Source: Francisella philomiragia subsp. philomiragia ATCC 25015
GTDB taxonomy: Bacteria > Pseudomonadota > Gammaproteobacteria > Francisellales > Francisellaceae
Reading direction: 5' to 3'
DNA length: 64,000 bases
NCBI RefSeq assembly: GCF_000156715.1
Contig: NZ_DS999312.1
Span: forward strand, 124,001-188,000
The notes under the pieces were generated by a model. The model was not told where the DNA came from. It ran no database searches and saw only the letters and a list, made by a program, of their open reading frames with translations. Positions 37,569-47,395 of this stretch are shown here, piece after piece (position 1 is the stretch's first letter; every line of letters begins with the position of its first letter). The translations under genes were made by a program, and so were the position numbers.

Positions 37569-38543
37569 ATGAATGTTCTAGAAGTCAAAAATCTAACCGT
37601 AGAATTTCCTATAAAAAAATCAATCACAGGTAAAGTTACTCAAAAAGTTACCGCTGTAAAGGATGTCAGTTTCAATGTTAAAGAAGGCGAGATTATCGGT
37701 ATAGTTGGAGAGTCTGGATGTGGTAAGTCATCACTTCTAAGAGCCTTGATTGGGCTTAATGAGATTACTACTGGAGAGGTTGTTTGGAAAGGTGAGCACC
37801 CTCTACACAAGTACAAATCACATAAGCAATGGTTAAGTGTGAGAAGAGATATTCAGATGATTTTTCAAGATCCTTTTGCTTGTCTTAATCCAAGAATGGT
37901 GGTTAGAAATATTATTGCAGAGCCTTTGATTAATTTTAATAAGAATTTGAGTAAAAAAGAAGTTGATGAAAAAGTTCTTAAAATGATGAAAAAAGTTGGT
38001 TTGAATGAATCGCAGATGTATCGTTATCCACACGAGTTTTCTGGAGGACAGTGCCAAAGGATAGGTATTGCGAGAGCATTAATTTGTGAACCAAAGCTAC
38101 TTGTTTGTGATGAACCAGTTAGCGCATTAGATGTATCAATACAGGCACAAGTTGTAAATCTTTTAAAAGAACTACAAAAAGACTTTAAGCTTACGATATT
38201 ATTTGTTGCACACGACTTGAGTATAGTCAAACATATTTCTGATAGATTGTTTGTGATGTATCTTGGTAGTTTAGTTGAGGTATCTCCTAAACAAAATATT
38301 TACAGAAATCCTGTGCATCCGTATACAAAAATCCTTCTGAATGCTATTCCTATCGCAGATCCAAAATTAGCTAGACAACGAACTGTTGAGATAGAAAAAG
38401 CAGAGCTTCCATCTCCTCTTAATCCACCTAAAGGTTGTGCATTTCATACAAGATGTAAGATAGCTACAGATATCTGTAAGAAAGAGCGTCCAAATTTAAG
38501 ATCAGTTAAGGATGATGTTTATGTGGCTTGTCATAATATCTAA
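37569..38543 (+). CDS. oppF: Oligopeptide ABC transporter, ATPase OppF
   Basis: OppF is the second ATPase and completes the importer. In 324 residues it shows Walker A GESGCGKSS, MIFQDPFACLNPRM, signature FSGGQCQRIGIARAL, Walker B LLVCDEPVSALD and FVAHDLS, plus the C-terminal domain with cysteines in GCAFHTRCKIATDIC and the final CHNI. The ATG touches the oppD stop with no gap. It runs convergent to an MFS gene with only 3 bases between the two stop codons and no intrinsic terminator visible in the gap. Confidence 0.95.
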   Translation: MNVLEVKNLTVEFPIKKSITGKVTQKVTAVKDVSFNVKEGEIIGIVGESGCGKSSLLRALIGLNEITTGEVVWKGEHPLHKYKSHKQWLSVRRDIQMIFQDPFACLNPRMVVRNIIAEPLINFNKNLSKKEVDEKVLKMMKKVGLNESQMYRYPHEFSGGQCQRIGIARALICEPKLLVCDEPVSALDVSIQAQVVNLLKELQKDFKLTILFVAHDLSIVKHISDRLFVMYLGSLVEVSPKQNIYRNPVHPYTKILLNAIPIADPKLARQRTVEIEKAELPSPLNPPKGCAFHTRCKIATDICKKERPNLRSVKDDVYVACHNI

Positions 38544-38546
38544 ACT

Positions 38547-39749
38547 CTAAGAGTTGTTTCTGATTTTTTTGACCATATTTATCATGATAATAAATGCTAA
38601 AGCTAGCACAATACCAAAAGCAATCGTTATACTTGTATTTGCATTTATGTTAAAGTGATCACCGCTATCAATAGCTAGTCCAGCACTAAGTTGTCCTATC
38701 TCTATTACTAACGTTATAAGCATGTTCGTGATAGCAATTCCAACCGCAGCGAAACTTGGCGGACATATTTTATTAAAGTAGTACCATACTAGAACTTGTG
38801 ATGCTGAAAAAGTTCCAAATAAGAATGCTATACTAATTGCATAATTCTTGAATAATTGTGCGTTAATTAGGATAGATACTAATAAAATCCCAGCTATTGA
38901 AATAGTTATAATTTTTTTACCGCTAAATTTATTACATAGATGTGTCATTATGGGAGAGAAGATAATCCATCCAACAAAAATGGCGGTTATCATAGTTGTT
39001 GAATATATGCTATCAAAACCATAAGACTGTTTGAAATATAGTACTCCATATTGCGATGTTAAAATCACTGTAGGCGTATATAGTAGTCCTGCCCACATTG
39101 CATTTTTCCAGATCAAACTATTTTTTATTAGTTGCTTACCTCTTTTTAGTATTTCACTAAATTTGGGCATAAGAGCAGAAGAATATTTTTCATCCGGAAT
39201 TATAAGCTGAAAAAATATAGCCAACGGTAAAGCTATTACACCAGAGTAGATAAAAATATTTATCCAAGAAGTGTCATAGTGAGAGATAATTACACTTATG
39301 TTTTGAGAAAATGCTGCTGCAAGAGTACCTAAAGATATAACAAGACTTGTGATAATTGGGAAGTACTTTGACTCAAAATTCTCTAAGGTAAGTTTTAGAA
39401 CACCTATAAATGCAAATGAAGACCCCAGCCCAACTAGCAGTCTACCGAATAATGCTAACTCATATCCTCCTGAGACAAAAATAATATTACCAATCCCACA
39501 AAGAATCGTAGCACCAATTAGTACTTTTTTACTACCATACCTATCAAGTAATATTCCTGCGGGTATTTGCATCAGTAGATATGTAATATTATAGCTAGAC
39601 ACTAAGAAAGAAAATCCAATATGAGTTGAGATATTGAAGTGCTCAACTATTTGTTCTTGATACGCACCTGTAAGTATTCTCAAGAAAAATTCATAGCAAT
39701 AAAAACTTATTCCGACTATTAGTACCAATGATAATTTGAGTTTTTGCAT
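38547..39749 (-). CDS. MFS transporter (same paralogous family as 7631-8911)
   Basis: This 400-residue carrier has about twelve hydrophobic segments and the family pattern YEFFLRI near 19-25, LLMQIPAGILLDRYGSKKVLIG at the loop after helix 2, and GRLLVGLGSSFAFIG in helix 4. The opening and the IPAG-x-LLD loop match the other two MFS proteins in this window, so they are relatives of the Francisella/Legionella phagosomal transporter type. Substrate is unknown; its place next to opp hints at nutrient uptake only by association. The start is ATG 39749, divergent from a small secreted-protein gene. Confidence 0.85.
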   Translation of the reverse strand: MQKLKLSLVLIVGISFYCYEFFLRILTGAYQEQIVEHFNISTHIGFSFLVSSYNITYLLMQIPAGILLDRYGSKKVLIGATILCGIGNIIFVSGGYELALFGRLLVGLGSSFAFIGVLKLTLENFESKYFPIITSLVISLGTLAAAFSQNISVIISHYDTSWINIFIYSGVIALPLAIFFQLIIPDEKYSSALMPKFSEILKRGKQLIKNSLIWKNAMWAGLLYTPTVILTSQYGVLYFKQSYGFDSIYSTTMITAIFVGWIIFSPIMTHLCNKFSGKKIITISIAGILLVSILINAQLFKNYAISIAFLFGTFSASQVLVWYYFNKICPPSFAAVGIAITNMLITLVIEIGQLSAGLAIDSGDHFNINANTSITIAFGIVLALAFIIMINMVKKIRNNS

Positions 39750-39846
39750 TGAAATTAGATTTAAAAAATTATAATTTCAATTTATCTTTTTGCTATATAA
39801 ATGTCTAATTAACTTTTTTTAACATACTCTAATTTGATCGCTGTTA

Positions 39847-39874
39847 TGATAATATTAAATTTTTAAGAAGGAGG
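39847..39874 (+). promoter_or_regulatory. Putative extended -10 and strong ribosome site for the small outer-membrane-like gene
   Basis: TG, one base and TAATAT end at 39855, and an AAGAAGGAGG ribosome site fills 39865-39874, 9 bases before the ATG at 39884. The ribosome site is the most consensus-like in the window and decides that start. The transcript leader would be only about 20 bases, so the -10 call is tentative. Confidence 0.4.
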
Positions 39875-39883
39875 TTGTTATCT

Positions 39884-40495
39884 ATGAAAGTTAGGATAGT
39901 TTTCACTCTATTGTTCTTAAGTTTTTTTATGGGTTATTCTGATAACATGCTTAATCCAAAAACAGGTAAGTATTACATAACAGCAAATGATGCTTTTTAT
40001 CGACCAAGTACTGAGCGCGGTAATGAGGTGATAGATAGAGATAATGCTTCAGAGTTTCTTTCGAGTGTCTCAGATAATGCTATCGAACTTACTGATAGTC
40101 TTGTTTTTGATGCATATACTAGCTCTACTAATTTGGTAGCTCAGGGATCTATGGGAGATCTTAAAGATACTAAGTTCTATACACAAGAAACCAAGCTTGT
40201 TAAAAAAATGTGGGATGATAAGTTTGAGCTTTATGGTGGTACAGTGTTAGGAGCTAATCCTTATCAATTAAATAATGTTAACTCAGCTTATGATACAGGA
40301 TCTAGAATAGCTGCTTTTGCAAGTAGCCGGACCGGAGCTAAATATAATGTATCAGATAATTTTGGATTACTTTTAGAGGGTCAATATAATCTAACAGGTG
40401 AAATGGCTAGTAATACGGATATGTTTACAGGGTTTGATGGTGCTCAGTATAGAGGCTCAAAAATGTTAAAGACCGGTTTTGAGTGGAATTTTTAA
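39884..40495 (+). CDS. Small exported protein, possible outer-membrane beta-barrel
   Basis: I do not recognise a named family. The 203-residue product starts with a signal-like segment (about 1-20, hydrophobic VFTLLFLSFFMGYS). The mature part is polar, and its last 90 residues alternate hydrophobic and polar residues (KFELYGGTVLG, NFGLLLEGQYNL, MLKTGFEWNF), ending in Phe, the residue that outer-membrane barrels typically carry last. With only a few possible strands it would be a small barrel or the closing part of one. It has a very strong ribosome site and stands alone between two MFS genes. Export is likely; the barrel is inferred. Confidence 0.55.
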   Translation: MKVRIVFTLLFLSFFMGYSDNMLNPKTGKYYITANDAFYRPSTERGNEVIDRDNASEFLSSVSDNAIELTDSLVFDAYTSSTNLVAQGSMGDLKDTKFYTQETKLVKKMWDDKFELYGGTVLGANPYQLNNVNSAYDTGSRIAAFASSRTGAKYNVSDNFGLLLEGQYNLTGEMASNTDMFTGFDGAQYRGSKMLKTGFEWNF

Positions 40496-40604
40496 GTTAG
40501 TTTTTTTAGTGGATTCAAGTAGAGTATTTAGTTTGGTTTAAGTAGATATTATTTTATTTACATATAAGGGCTTTTGGAGCATAATTTTGATACATTAGTT
40601 CTAT

Positions 40605-41840
40605 ATGTTTCAAATTATGCAAAAAATTACGAGAGCCGGTTTTACAATATGGTTTATATGCGCGTTTTTCTATGCGCTTGAATTTATAATTCGAGCTTCA
40701 GGGAATTCACTTTACAATGATTTTTCCACAGATCCATATAATCTAACAGCCGAGCAAATTAGCGTACTAAGTTCGGCATTTTACTGGGCGTATGTTGCTT
40801 CACAACTTCCAGCTGGTATTTTGCTTGATAAATTTGGTGTCAAAAAGATTATGGCAATAAGTACTTTGATATTCTCTATAGGAGTTCTTATTGCAACTAT
40901 GGCTACATCTCCAGAGTATCTTATTTTATATAGAGTATTAGCTGGTATTGGCGGTGGTTTTGCTTTTTTATCTGCACTAAAAGCGATAGCTATATGGCTT
41001 CCTAAAAGAACTTTTCCTTTATTCACGGGAGCAACTCAGATGCTTATGTATGGTGCAGGTACTCTTACGGGTTTACCATTAGTAATTCTAGCAAACCATT
41101 TTAGTATTCAAGTGATAATGTCTGGGATTCTTGTTGTTTCAATAATTATGTTCTTAAGTGTATTATTTTTCATACCATTTAAAGAACCTCATAATCAGAC
41201 AGATACTGATGAATTAGCTGACACTCATACTAAGATTGAAGATATTCCGATAGTTTTTAAGATAAAGCAAATTTTACTAAATGGATTTTTCTGTTTCACA
41301 ATTTATGGTACGACAGCTATTTTTGCAGATTTATGGAGTTATAGATTCTTAAGTTTGGATGGATATCCTGAGCACTATGCTGGTTTAGCATCATCTATGA
41401 TATTTATTGGGATTGCAATTTTTAGCCCTTTATGGGGAGTGATAGCAACATTGTTAAACAAACAAAAAGCCTTACTTACTTGGGCTTCAATTTTTGGTTT
41501 ATTTATCGTTATAGCGGTTGTATATTTGCATGTTAATCCAATAATTATGTGTATACTGTGTGTGTTATGGGGTGGTATGCAGGCAGCTCACGTTCTTAAT
41601 TTTACAATTTTGCGCCAACACATCAGTCCAATGTATATAGCTACTGGTATTGCTGCAGTTAATCTATTTATACCTTTAAGTGGTGCTGTACTTCAGCCAT
41701 TTGTTGGATATATGGTTTCATTTTTTGAAAACTATGGTTTTGGACAGTTAGAAGCTTTTAAATATTCGTTATTCATTTTGCCTATATTAATGTTTTTATC
41801 TGTATTATTGTCTCTTTTTATTAAAGAGAAAAAAGCTTAG
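40605..41840 (+). CDS. MFS transporter (third Pht-like paralogue), upstream of glpK
   Basis: The 411-residue protein has about twelve hydrophobic segments, [18 protein letters not shown] at the first loop and [21 protein letters not shown] as motif A, then [26 protein letters not shown]. The last stretch nearly repeats that of the carrier at 7631-8911. Neither ATG 40605 nor ATG 40617 has a ribosome site, so the start is uncertain by four codons. It lies 43 bases upstream of glpK on the same strand; a role in glycerol or glycerophosphate uptake is conceivable but not shown by motifs. Confidence 0.82.
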   Translation: MFQIMQKITRAGFTIWFICAFFYALEFIIRASGNSLYNDFSTDPYNLTAEQISVLSSAFYWAYVASQLPAGILLDKFGVKKIMAISTLIFSIGVLIATMATSPEYLILYRVLAGIGGGFAFLSALKAIAIWLPKRTFPLFTGATQMLMYGAGTLTGLPLVILANHFSIQVIMSGILVVSIIMFLSVLFFIPFKEPHNQTDTDELADTHTKIEDIPIVFKIKQILLNGFFCFTIYGTTAIFADLWSYRFLSLDGYPEHYAGLASSMIFIGIAIFSPLWGVIATLLNKQKALLTWASIFGLFIVIAVVYLHVNPIIMCILCVLWGGMQAAHVLNFTILRQHISPMYIATGIAAVNLFIPLSGAVLQPFVGYMVSFFENYGFGQLEAFKYSLFILPILMFLSVLLSLFIKEKKA

Positions 41841-41883
41841 AATATCTTTTAAGAAGTTTATCATTTTTTATAAGGGAAATTTC

Positions 41884-43383
41884 ATGTCCAAGCAATTTAT
41901 ATTAGCAATAGATCAAGGTACTACTAGTTCACGAGCAATAATTTTTGATAAAAAAGGCAATATCAAAAAAATAGCACAAAAAGAATTTACACAGATTTAT
42001 CCAAAAAGTGGTTGGGTAGAGCATGATCCAATGGAAATATGGGCATCACAAAGTAGTATTGTTAGAGAAGCTCTTGAGTATGCTAGAGTTTCTCCTAGGG
42101 ATATAGCAGCGATTGGTATCACTAACCAAAGAGAAACCACCGTGGTTTGGGATAAAAATACAGGTCAACCAGTATATAATGCTATAGTATGGCAGTGTCG
42201 TAGAACATCGCATATTTGTGATGAAATTAACAAGAACGAAGATCTTAAAAAATATATCCGTAAAAACACGGGTCTTATTGTTGATGCGTATTTCTCTGCT
42301 ACAAAAATCAAATGGATTTTAGACAATGTTGACGGAGCTAGAGAAAAAGCAGAAAAAGGAGATTTACTTTTTGGAACAATTGATACTTGGTTAATCTGGA
42401 ATTTAACTAAGGGTGAAGTTCACGCTACTGACTTTTCAAATGCTTCAAGAACAATGTTGTTCAATATAAATACACTTGAATGGGACAAAAAAATTCTAGA
42501 GTATTTAGATATTCCAGTATCAATGTTGCCAGAGGTTAGATCTTCGAGTGGAGATTTTGGACATACACATCCTAGCACTCTAGGGGGAGCTCGAATTCCA
42601 ATAGCTGGTGTAGCAGGAGATCAACAGTCAGCATTGTTTGGACACTGCTGTTTTGAAGAAGGAATGGCAAAAAATACTTATGGTACGGGATGCTTTGCTC
42701 TAATGAATGTGGGTGACAAGCCTGTATTTTCTGATGCTGGTTTACTGACTACAATCGCTTGGGCTGAGGATGGTAAACCAACCTATGCTTTAGAGGGGAG
42801 TGTCTTTATTGCCGGAGCAGTTATCCAATGGATTAGAGATGGTCTAGGTCTTGTACGTTCTGCAGAGGATAGTGAGTACTATGCAACAAAAATTGACTCA
42901 ACTGATGGTGTGTACTTGGTGCCGGCATTTGTTGGACTTGGTACGCCATATTGGGATATGTATGCTCGTGGAACTATTGTTGGTATCACTCGAGATACTA
43001 GACGTGAGCATATTATTAGAGCAGCTCTTGAGGCTATAGCTTATCAAGCAAAGGATGTTTTAGATTGTATGAAAGAAGATACCGGTCTTGATTTGGCAGG
43101 TCTTCGTGTCGATGGTGGTGCAGTGCAAAATAATTTCTTGATGCAATTCCAATCAGATATCTTACAATCAGAAATTTCTAAGCCTAAAATTAATGAGATT
43201 ACAGGTTTAGGTGCGGTATTCTTGGCAGGTCTAGCTGTAGGGTTCTGGAAAGATAAAGAAGAACTTAAGACTATTCTTACAACAGAAAAAACTTTTGAGC
43301 CGAAAAAAGATCCTGAAACTGTAGCGCATGATTACAAAGGCTGGAAAAAAGCAGTTCAAAGAAGTATGGCTTGGGCTGAATAA
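41884..43383 (+). CDS. glpK: Glycerol kinase
   Basis: GlpK makes sn-glycerol-3-phosphate from glycerol and ATP. The 499-residue protein is a canonical FGGY kinase: [15 protein letters not shown] at 8-22, [10 protein letters not shown] near 81-90, [17 protein letters not shown], the phosphate loop [10 protein letters not shown], and the C-terminal FGGY-like [24 protein letters not shown] 41884 follows AAGGGAAA by 4 bases. It begins a cluster that continues with glpD, a nuclease-like gene and glpF. Confidence 0.97.
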   Translation: MSKQFILAIDQGTTSSRAIIFDKKGNIKKIAQKEFTQIYPKSGWVEHDPMEIWASQSSIVREALEYARVSPRDIAAIGITNQRETTVVWDKNTGQPVYNAIVWQCRRTSHICDEINKNEDLKKYIRKNTGLIVDAYFSATKIKWILDNVDGAREKAEKGDLLFGTIDTWLIWNLTKGEVHATDFSNASRTMLFNINTLEWDKKILEYLDIPVSMLPEVRSSSGDFGHTHPSTLGGARIPIAGVAGDQQSALFGHCCFEEGMAKNTYGTGCFALMNVGDKPVFSDAGLLTTIAWAEDGKPTYALEGSVFIAGAVIQWIRDGLGLVRSAEDSEYYATKIDSTDGVYLVPAFVGLGTPYWDMYARGTIVGITRDTRREHIIRAALEAIAYQAKDVLDCMKEDTGLDLAGLRVDGGAVQNNFLMQFQSDILQSEISKPKINEITGLGAVFLAGLAVGFWKDKEELKTILTTEKTFEPKKDPETVAHDYKGWKKAVQRSMAWAE

Positions 43384-43457
43384 TATTTTATTGGCTAGAT
43401 TTAAGGTAGCTCGACAAGAGAGCAAATAGTTTTTAAATACAAAGATTTTAAATATAA

Positions 43458-44990
43458 ATGAAAAAAGAATACGACATAATAATAATAGGTGGTGGTGCGA
43501 CTGGTTTTGGTTGTGCTATTGAAGCGGTTTCAAGAGGCTATAAAACTCTGCTTTTAGAGGCTTATGATTTTGGTAAAGGTACATCTTCAAAATCGACTAA
43601 GTTGATACATGGTGGTTTAAGGTACCTAGAGAATTTTGATTTTGCTCTAGTAAAGGAGGGTTTGGAAGAGAGATTTTCATTCTTACATAATGCCCCACAT
43701 TTAACTCATAAACAATCTTATCTGATCCCAACCCGTAGCTATTTTGAGACAGTTAAATATACAATTGGTGTTAAGTTGTATGAGTTTTTATCAGGTAAAT
43801 ATAAAATTGGCAAAAGCTATAATCTTAGTAAACAACAAACATTAGCAGTGTTGCCAAATATCGATGATTCAAAACTTAAAAAGAGCTTAGTGTATTACGA
43901 TGGTCAATTTGATGATACTAGGCTTTTGATTTCTTTGATGAAAACTTTTGAAGCTAAAGGTGGTGTCGCTCTTAACTATCATAAAGTAGAAAAAATATTT
44001 AGCTCAACAGATTCAAAATTGGATACTGTAAAAGTTGTAGATACTTTATCGGGGGAACAAAAAGAATTTACAGCTAAACACATTGTTAATGCTACTGGTA
44101 CTTTTACTGATAAAACTATAGATATAGCGAATCAGCAAGATTCTCATAAATATGTATCGGTTGCTCAAGGAACGCATATTGTTTTTGATAGAGAAAAGTT
44201 TCCTACAGAGCATGCAATCTTAATTCCAGAAACTGAAGATGGTCGAGTTTTGTTTATCTTACCTTGGCATAATCATCTAATAGTAGGTACAACAGATATA
44301 AAGAAAGAGGCTCCAAGTATTGAACCACGAGCAGAAAAATCTGAGATTGACTTTATCCTAGAGACATTTAATCGGTATGCAAAAACAAAAGCTACTATCG
44401 AGGATATTAAGTCTGTATATTGTGGTCAAAGGCCTCTAGTATCACCAAAGAATGCTAAAAATACAGCAAAAATCTCACGTAAACATGAAATTGTAGAGTC
44501 AAAGGATGGCTTAATAAGTGTTGTTGGTGGTAAATGGACAATCTTTAGAAGAATGGGGCAAGATGTTTTAGATTTCATTGAAACCAAAAAAATTGCCCAA
44601 AAAATATCCAAAACTTCTGATGAGTTACTTGTTGATGCTATTGAGCCAAAAGATGTATATCCTTTAAAAGTTTACGGCAAAAATGCTGAAGATATCAAAA
44701 TCATTCAAAAAGAGTTAGATAGTCATAAGTTGCTACATAGTGATTTGCCATACTATCAGGCAGAGGTGATTTATCATGTGAGAGCTGAAAAGGCTAGAAG
44801 TGTCGAAGATGTATTAGCACGTCGTACTAGGGCGGCGTTTTTAGACATCAAAGCTAGTATTGCTACAGCTCCAGTAGTAGCAGAGCTTATGGCAAAAGAG
44901 CTTGGTAAAGATCAATCATGGCAAGATCAGCAAGTTGCTAGCTTTAAAGAGTTTGCTAAGAATTTTGATGTGGATGAGTTGTATAAATAA
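43458..44990 (+). CDS. glpD: FAD-dependent glycerol-3-phosphate dehydrogenase
   Basis: This 510-residue flavoprotein oxidizes glycerol-3-phosphate to dihydroxyacetone phosphate and passes electrons to the quinone pool at the membrane. The FAD motif IIIGGGATGFGCAIEA is at 7-22, followed by GTSSKSTKLIHGGLRYLENF, and substrate-site segments FILPWHNHLIVGTTD and the C-terminal DAO_C-like helical domain with VRAEKARSVEDVLARRTRAAF. Length and single-chain layout resemble E. coli GlpD more than the anaerobic GlpA. There is no ribosome site of note before the ATG. The next gene begins 11 bases after the stop. Confidence 0.95.
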   Translation: MKKEYDIIIIGGGATGFGCAIEAVSRGYKTLLLEAYDFGKGTSSKSTKLIHGGLRYLENFDFALVKEGLEERFSFLHNAPHLTHKQSYLIPTRSYFETVKYTIGVKLYEFLSGKYKIGKSYNLSKQQTLAVLPNIDDSKLKKSLVYYDGQFDDTRLLISLMKTFEAKGGVALNYHKVEKIFSSTDSKLDTVKVVDTLSGEQKEFTAKHIVNATGTFTDKTIDIANQQDSHKYVSVAQGTHIVFDREKFPTEHAILIPETEDGRVLFILPWHNHLIVGTTDIKKEAPSIEPRAEKSEIDFILETFNRYAKTKATIEDIKSVYCGQRPLVSPKNAKNTAKISRKHEIVESKDGLISVVGGKWTIFRRMGQDVLDFIETKKIAQKISKTSDELLVDAIEPKDVYPLKVYGKNAEDIKIIQKELDSHKLLHSDLPYYQAEVIYHVRAEKARSVEDVLARRTRAAFLDIKASIATAPVVAELMAKELGKDQSWQDQQVASFKEFAKNFDVDELYK

Positions 44991-45001
44991 GGGTTTTTGA
45001 T

Positions 45002-45913
45002 GTGGCACTATTTAAAATTGATAAATCTTTAGAATATATAAAAGAGAAGCCTTTTCGATTAGAAAAAGAGATCCAGCTATTAACAGAAGATAACATTCAA
45101 ATTGTTTTTGGCTTAGAGCTTGTTAAGTCAGAGTTTGCCCTTAATAACTTTAGGATAGATTCTCTCGCATTTGATAGAGACACAAAGTCTTTTGTGATTA
45201 TCGAATACAAGAGAGACAAGAATTTTAGTGTCATTGATCAGGGTTATGCTTATTTATCTTTAATGTTGAATAATAAAGCAGACTTTATTTTAGAGTATAA
45301 CGAGGGTTCAGAGCAGTCATTAAATAGGAAAGATGTTGATTGGTCTCAGTCAAGAGTTATATTTATATCTCAAGCTTTTACAAATTATCAGAGAGAAGCA
45401 ATAAACTTTAAAGACTTACCTATAGAGCTATGGGAAGTTAAAAGATATGAAAATAAAACTATTTCATATGAGCAGATCCGTAAAACAGATTCACAAGAGA
45501 GTATAAAAACAATATCTAAAAAAGATAATGCTATAGATAGTGTTAGTAAAGAAATTAAAGTTTACTCTGAAGAAGATCTTGTGTCTAAAGCTTCTGATGA
45601 AATAAAAGAGCTTTATATGCAACTTAAGGTTGCTGTTTTAAATTTTGGAGATATCGATATTAAACCAAATAAGCATTATATTGCTTTTATTGGTGTTAAA
45701 AATATTATTGATGTGCAAGTTCAGAAAAAAGCATTAAAAATATGGATAAACCTACCAATAGGGAGTTTGGATGATCCTAAGAAAATTGCTAGAGATATGT
45801 CAAATATAGGACACTTAGGTAATGGGGATTATGAGATTCAAATAGGTTTTGATAATGATTTCGAGTATGTTTTGAGTTTGATTAAACAATCGGTAAGAAA
45901 AAACGGTAAATAG
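45002..45913 (+). CDS. PD-(D/E)XK nuclease-like protein with C-terminal DUF5655 domain
   Basis: The 303-residue protein has two parts. Residues about 20-140 look like a PD-(D/E)XK nuclease core: E21/E23, D53 in FRIDSLAFD, then E68 and K70 in FVIIEYKRD, and Q80 in the following helix DQGYAYLSL, so the catalytic set appears intact. Residues about 195-303 match DUF5655: a KPNKHYIAF strand, LKIWINLP and GNGDYEIQIG. Such proteins are called DUF5655/DUF91-type endonuclease-like; their target is unknown. The start is GTG 45002, supported by AGGG. It sits between glpD and glpF with 11-base gaps on both sides, an odd place for a nuclease. Confidence 0.75.
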   Translation: MALFKIDKSLEYIKEKPFRLEKEIQLLTEDNIQIVFGLELVKSEFALNNFRIDSLAFDRDTKSFVIIEYKRDKNFSVIDQGYAYLSLMLNNKADFILEYNEGSEQSLNRKDVDWSQSRVIFISQAFTNYQREAINFKDLPIELWEVKRYENKTISYEQIRKTDSQESIKTISKKDNAIDSVSKEIKVYSEEDLVSKASDEIKELYMQLKVAVLNFGDIDIKPNKHYIAFIGVKNIIDVQVQKKALKIWINLPIGSLDDPKKIARDMSNIGHLGNGDYEIQIGFDNDFEYVLSLIKQSVRKNGK

Positions 45914-45924
45914 CTGGGGTAATT

Positions 45925-46689
45925 ATGTTAGAAGCATGTATAGCAGAAGTAATAGGTACAATGTTGCTTATTCTTCTAGGTAATGGTGTTGTAGCAGGAG
46001 TGGTTTTAAACAAAACTAAATCTCATAATGGGGGTTGGATTGTTATAACATTGGCTTGGGGATTAGCAGTGTTTATAGGAGTGTTGGTTGCAGGCCCAAT
46101 TAGTGGTGCTCACATGAATCCGGCAGTTACGATAGCTCTTGCTCTAGCTGGTAAATTTTCATGGGTTTGGGTGGCTCCATATATCGTTAGTCAAATTATT
46201 GGAGCTATGCTTGGGCAGTTACTTGTTTGGATTATGTACTACCCTCATTATTCAGCCACTGATAATACAGACTTGAAGCTGGCGACACATTGTACTTCTC
46301 CGGCTATCAAACATTTACCATCCAATTTTGCTAGTGAAGTTATTGGTACTTTTGTTTTAGTTTTAGCAATATTGGCGATGCATGGAGTAGTTGTCCAGGT
46401 TGGCGATCCTGCAATTGCAACAGCATATCCGATAGATATGGGTGCTTTAGGCGGTATACCAGTTGCATTTGTGGTGGTTGTGATTGGTTTGTCATTAGGT
46501 GGAACAACTGGTTATGCTATAAATCCTGCTAGAGATTTTGGTCCAAGATTATTTCATGCTATTATGCCGATACAAGGAAAAGGTTCTTCTCAATGGAACT
46601 ATGCGTGGGTGCCGATACTTGGTCCTATTTTAGGCAGTGCTATTGCTACAGGTTTGTATTTATTTCTAAAGACAAAGGGAGTTTTCTAA
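45925..46689 (+). CDS. glpF: Glycerol uptake facilitator (aquaglyceroporin)
   Basis: GlpF is the inner-membrane channel for glycerol diffusion, trapping it by coupling to GlpK. The 254-residue protein shows six membrane helices and both half-helix signatures, GAHMNPAVTIALALAG and GYAINPARDFGPRLFHA; the Asp after the second NPAR is the mark of glycerol-conducting rather than water-only members. The ATG is 11 bases past the nuclease-like gene and its stop is 4 bases before the next membrane protein. Confidence 0.95.
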   Translation: MLEACIAEVIGTMLLILLGNGVVAGVVLNKTKSHNGGWIVITLAWGLAVFIGVLVAGPISGAHMNPAVTIALALAGKFSWVWVAPYIVSQIIGAMLGQLLVWIMYYPHYSATDNTDLKLATHCTSPAIKHLPSNFASEVIGTFVLVLAILAMHGVVVQVGDPAIATAYPIDMGALGGIPVAFVVVVIGLSLGGTTGYAINPARDFGPRLFHAIMPIQGKGSSQWNYAWVPILGPILGSAIATGLYLFLKTKGVF

Positions 46690-46693
46690 CAAA

Positions 46694-47395
46694 ATGTGTG
46701 AGATGATTTATCTACCACTGCTGGCTGATGATCTTTTGAGGCTGTTTATTTCAATTATGCTATTCTTGTGTTGCGTGATTTTAAGCTATATCTTTGCAAA
46801 AAGAAAACCTTGGGATGTGGCATTTTGGATATGTTTTTCAATATCATTATTTGGTATGGGTAGCTATGGTTATGTTGTTCATCACATTTATCTAGAAAAT
46901 ACTTTCTCTTACGATGGTTTTATTTCTGGTGCTGCGTTTATTACAGTGTGTGGACTTTTGTTTTCAAGAAAGAGATACTTCGATTTTAATGATAATATTT
47001 TTAGCAGAGATGGTCTAATATTGTTTGCAACATTTTTTGTTTTTGCTTTTATCTATATATTTACAATAAAATATAATCCTGACTGTGTTATAGCGTTTGA
47101 GCATTTTTTTATAGATGCTTTACAGATTGTTATCTATCCACTATTGCTATTATTTGCAATATCGGCATTTTTATATAGATTTTCTATATGTCTATCAGCT
47201 TTTGCTATAAGTATGGCATTATTTATTGTGGAGAATGCTGTCTTTATCCTAAACGTTATGACAGGGGTTGTGAAACATGAAGTAGCTATCGAAGAGATTT
47301 CGTTTGCTACAATATCGATAGTCCTTAGTTGTATAGCAGTTTTTATGCTTACTAGAGCAAAAAGAATATATATGGAGAGTAAAAAAAATGTTTGA
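46694..47395 (+). CDS. Polytopic inner-membrane protein of unknown function
   Basis: I do not recognise this family. The 233-residue sequence has about seven hydrophobic segments (near 11-33, 40-60, 76-92, 106-126, 138-160, 163-188 and 204-222) with short loops, no signal peptide and a basic C-terminus. Five or more cysteines are scattered through the helices. The ATG at 46694 is used; ATG 46703 is also possible. It starts 4 bases after glpF and overlaps the MscS-type gene by 8 bases, so these three membrane proteins are translated together, which suggests a role linked to osmotic or glycerol flux. Confidence 0.7.
   Translation: MCEMIYLPLLADDLLRLFISIMLFLCCVILSYIFAKRKPWDVAFWICFSISLFGMGSYGYVVHHIYLENTFSYDGFISGAAFITVCGLLFSRKRYFDFNDNIFSRDGLILFATFFVFAFIYIFTIKYNPDCVIAFEHFFIDALQIVIYPLLLLFAISAFLYRFSICLSAFAISMALFIVENAVFILNVMTGVVKHEVAIEEISFATISIVLSCIAVFMLTRAKRIYMESKKNV

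Noticed and set aside
38544-38556. Short palindrome ACTCTAAGAGT between oppF and the MFS gene
   Set aside because: A hairpin would need a loop of one base; not a usable terminator.
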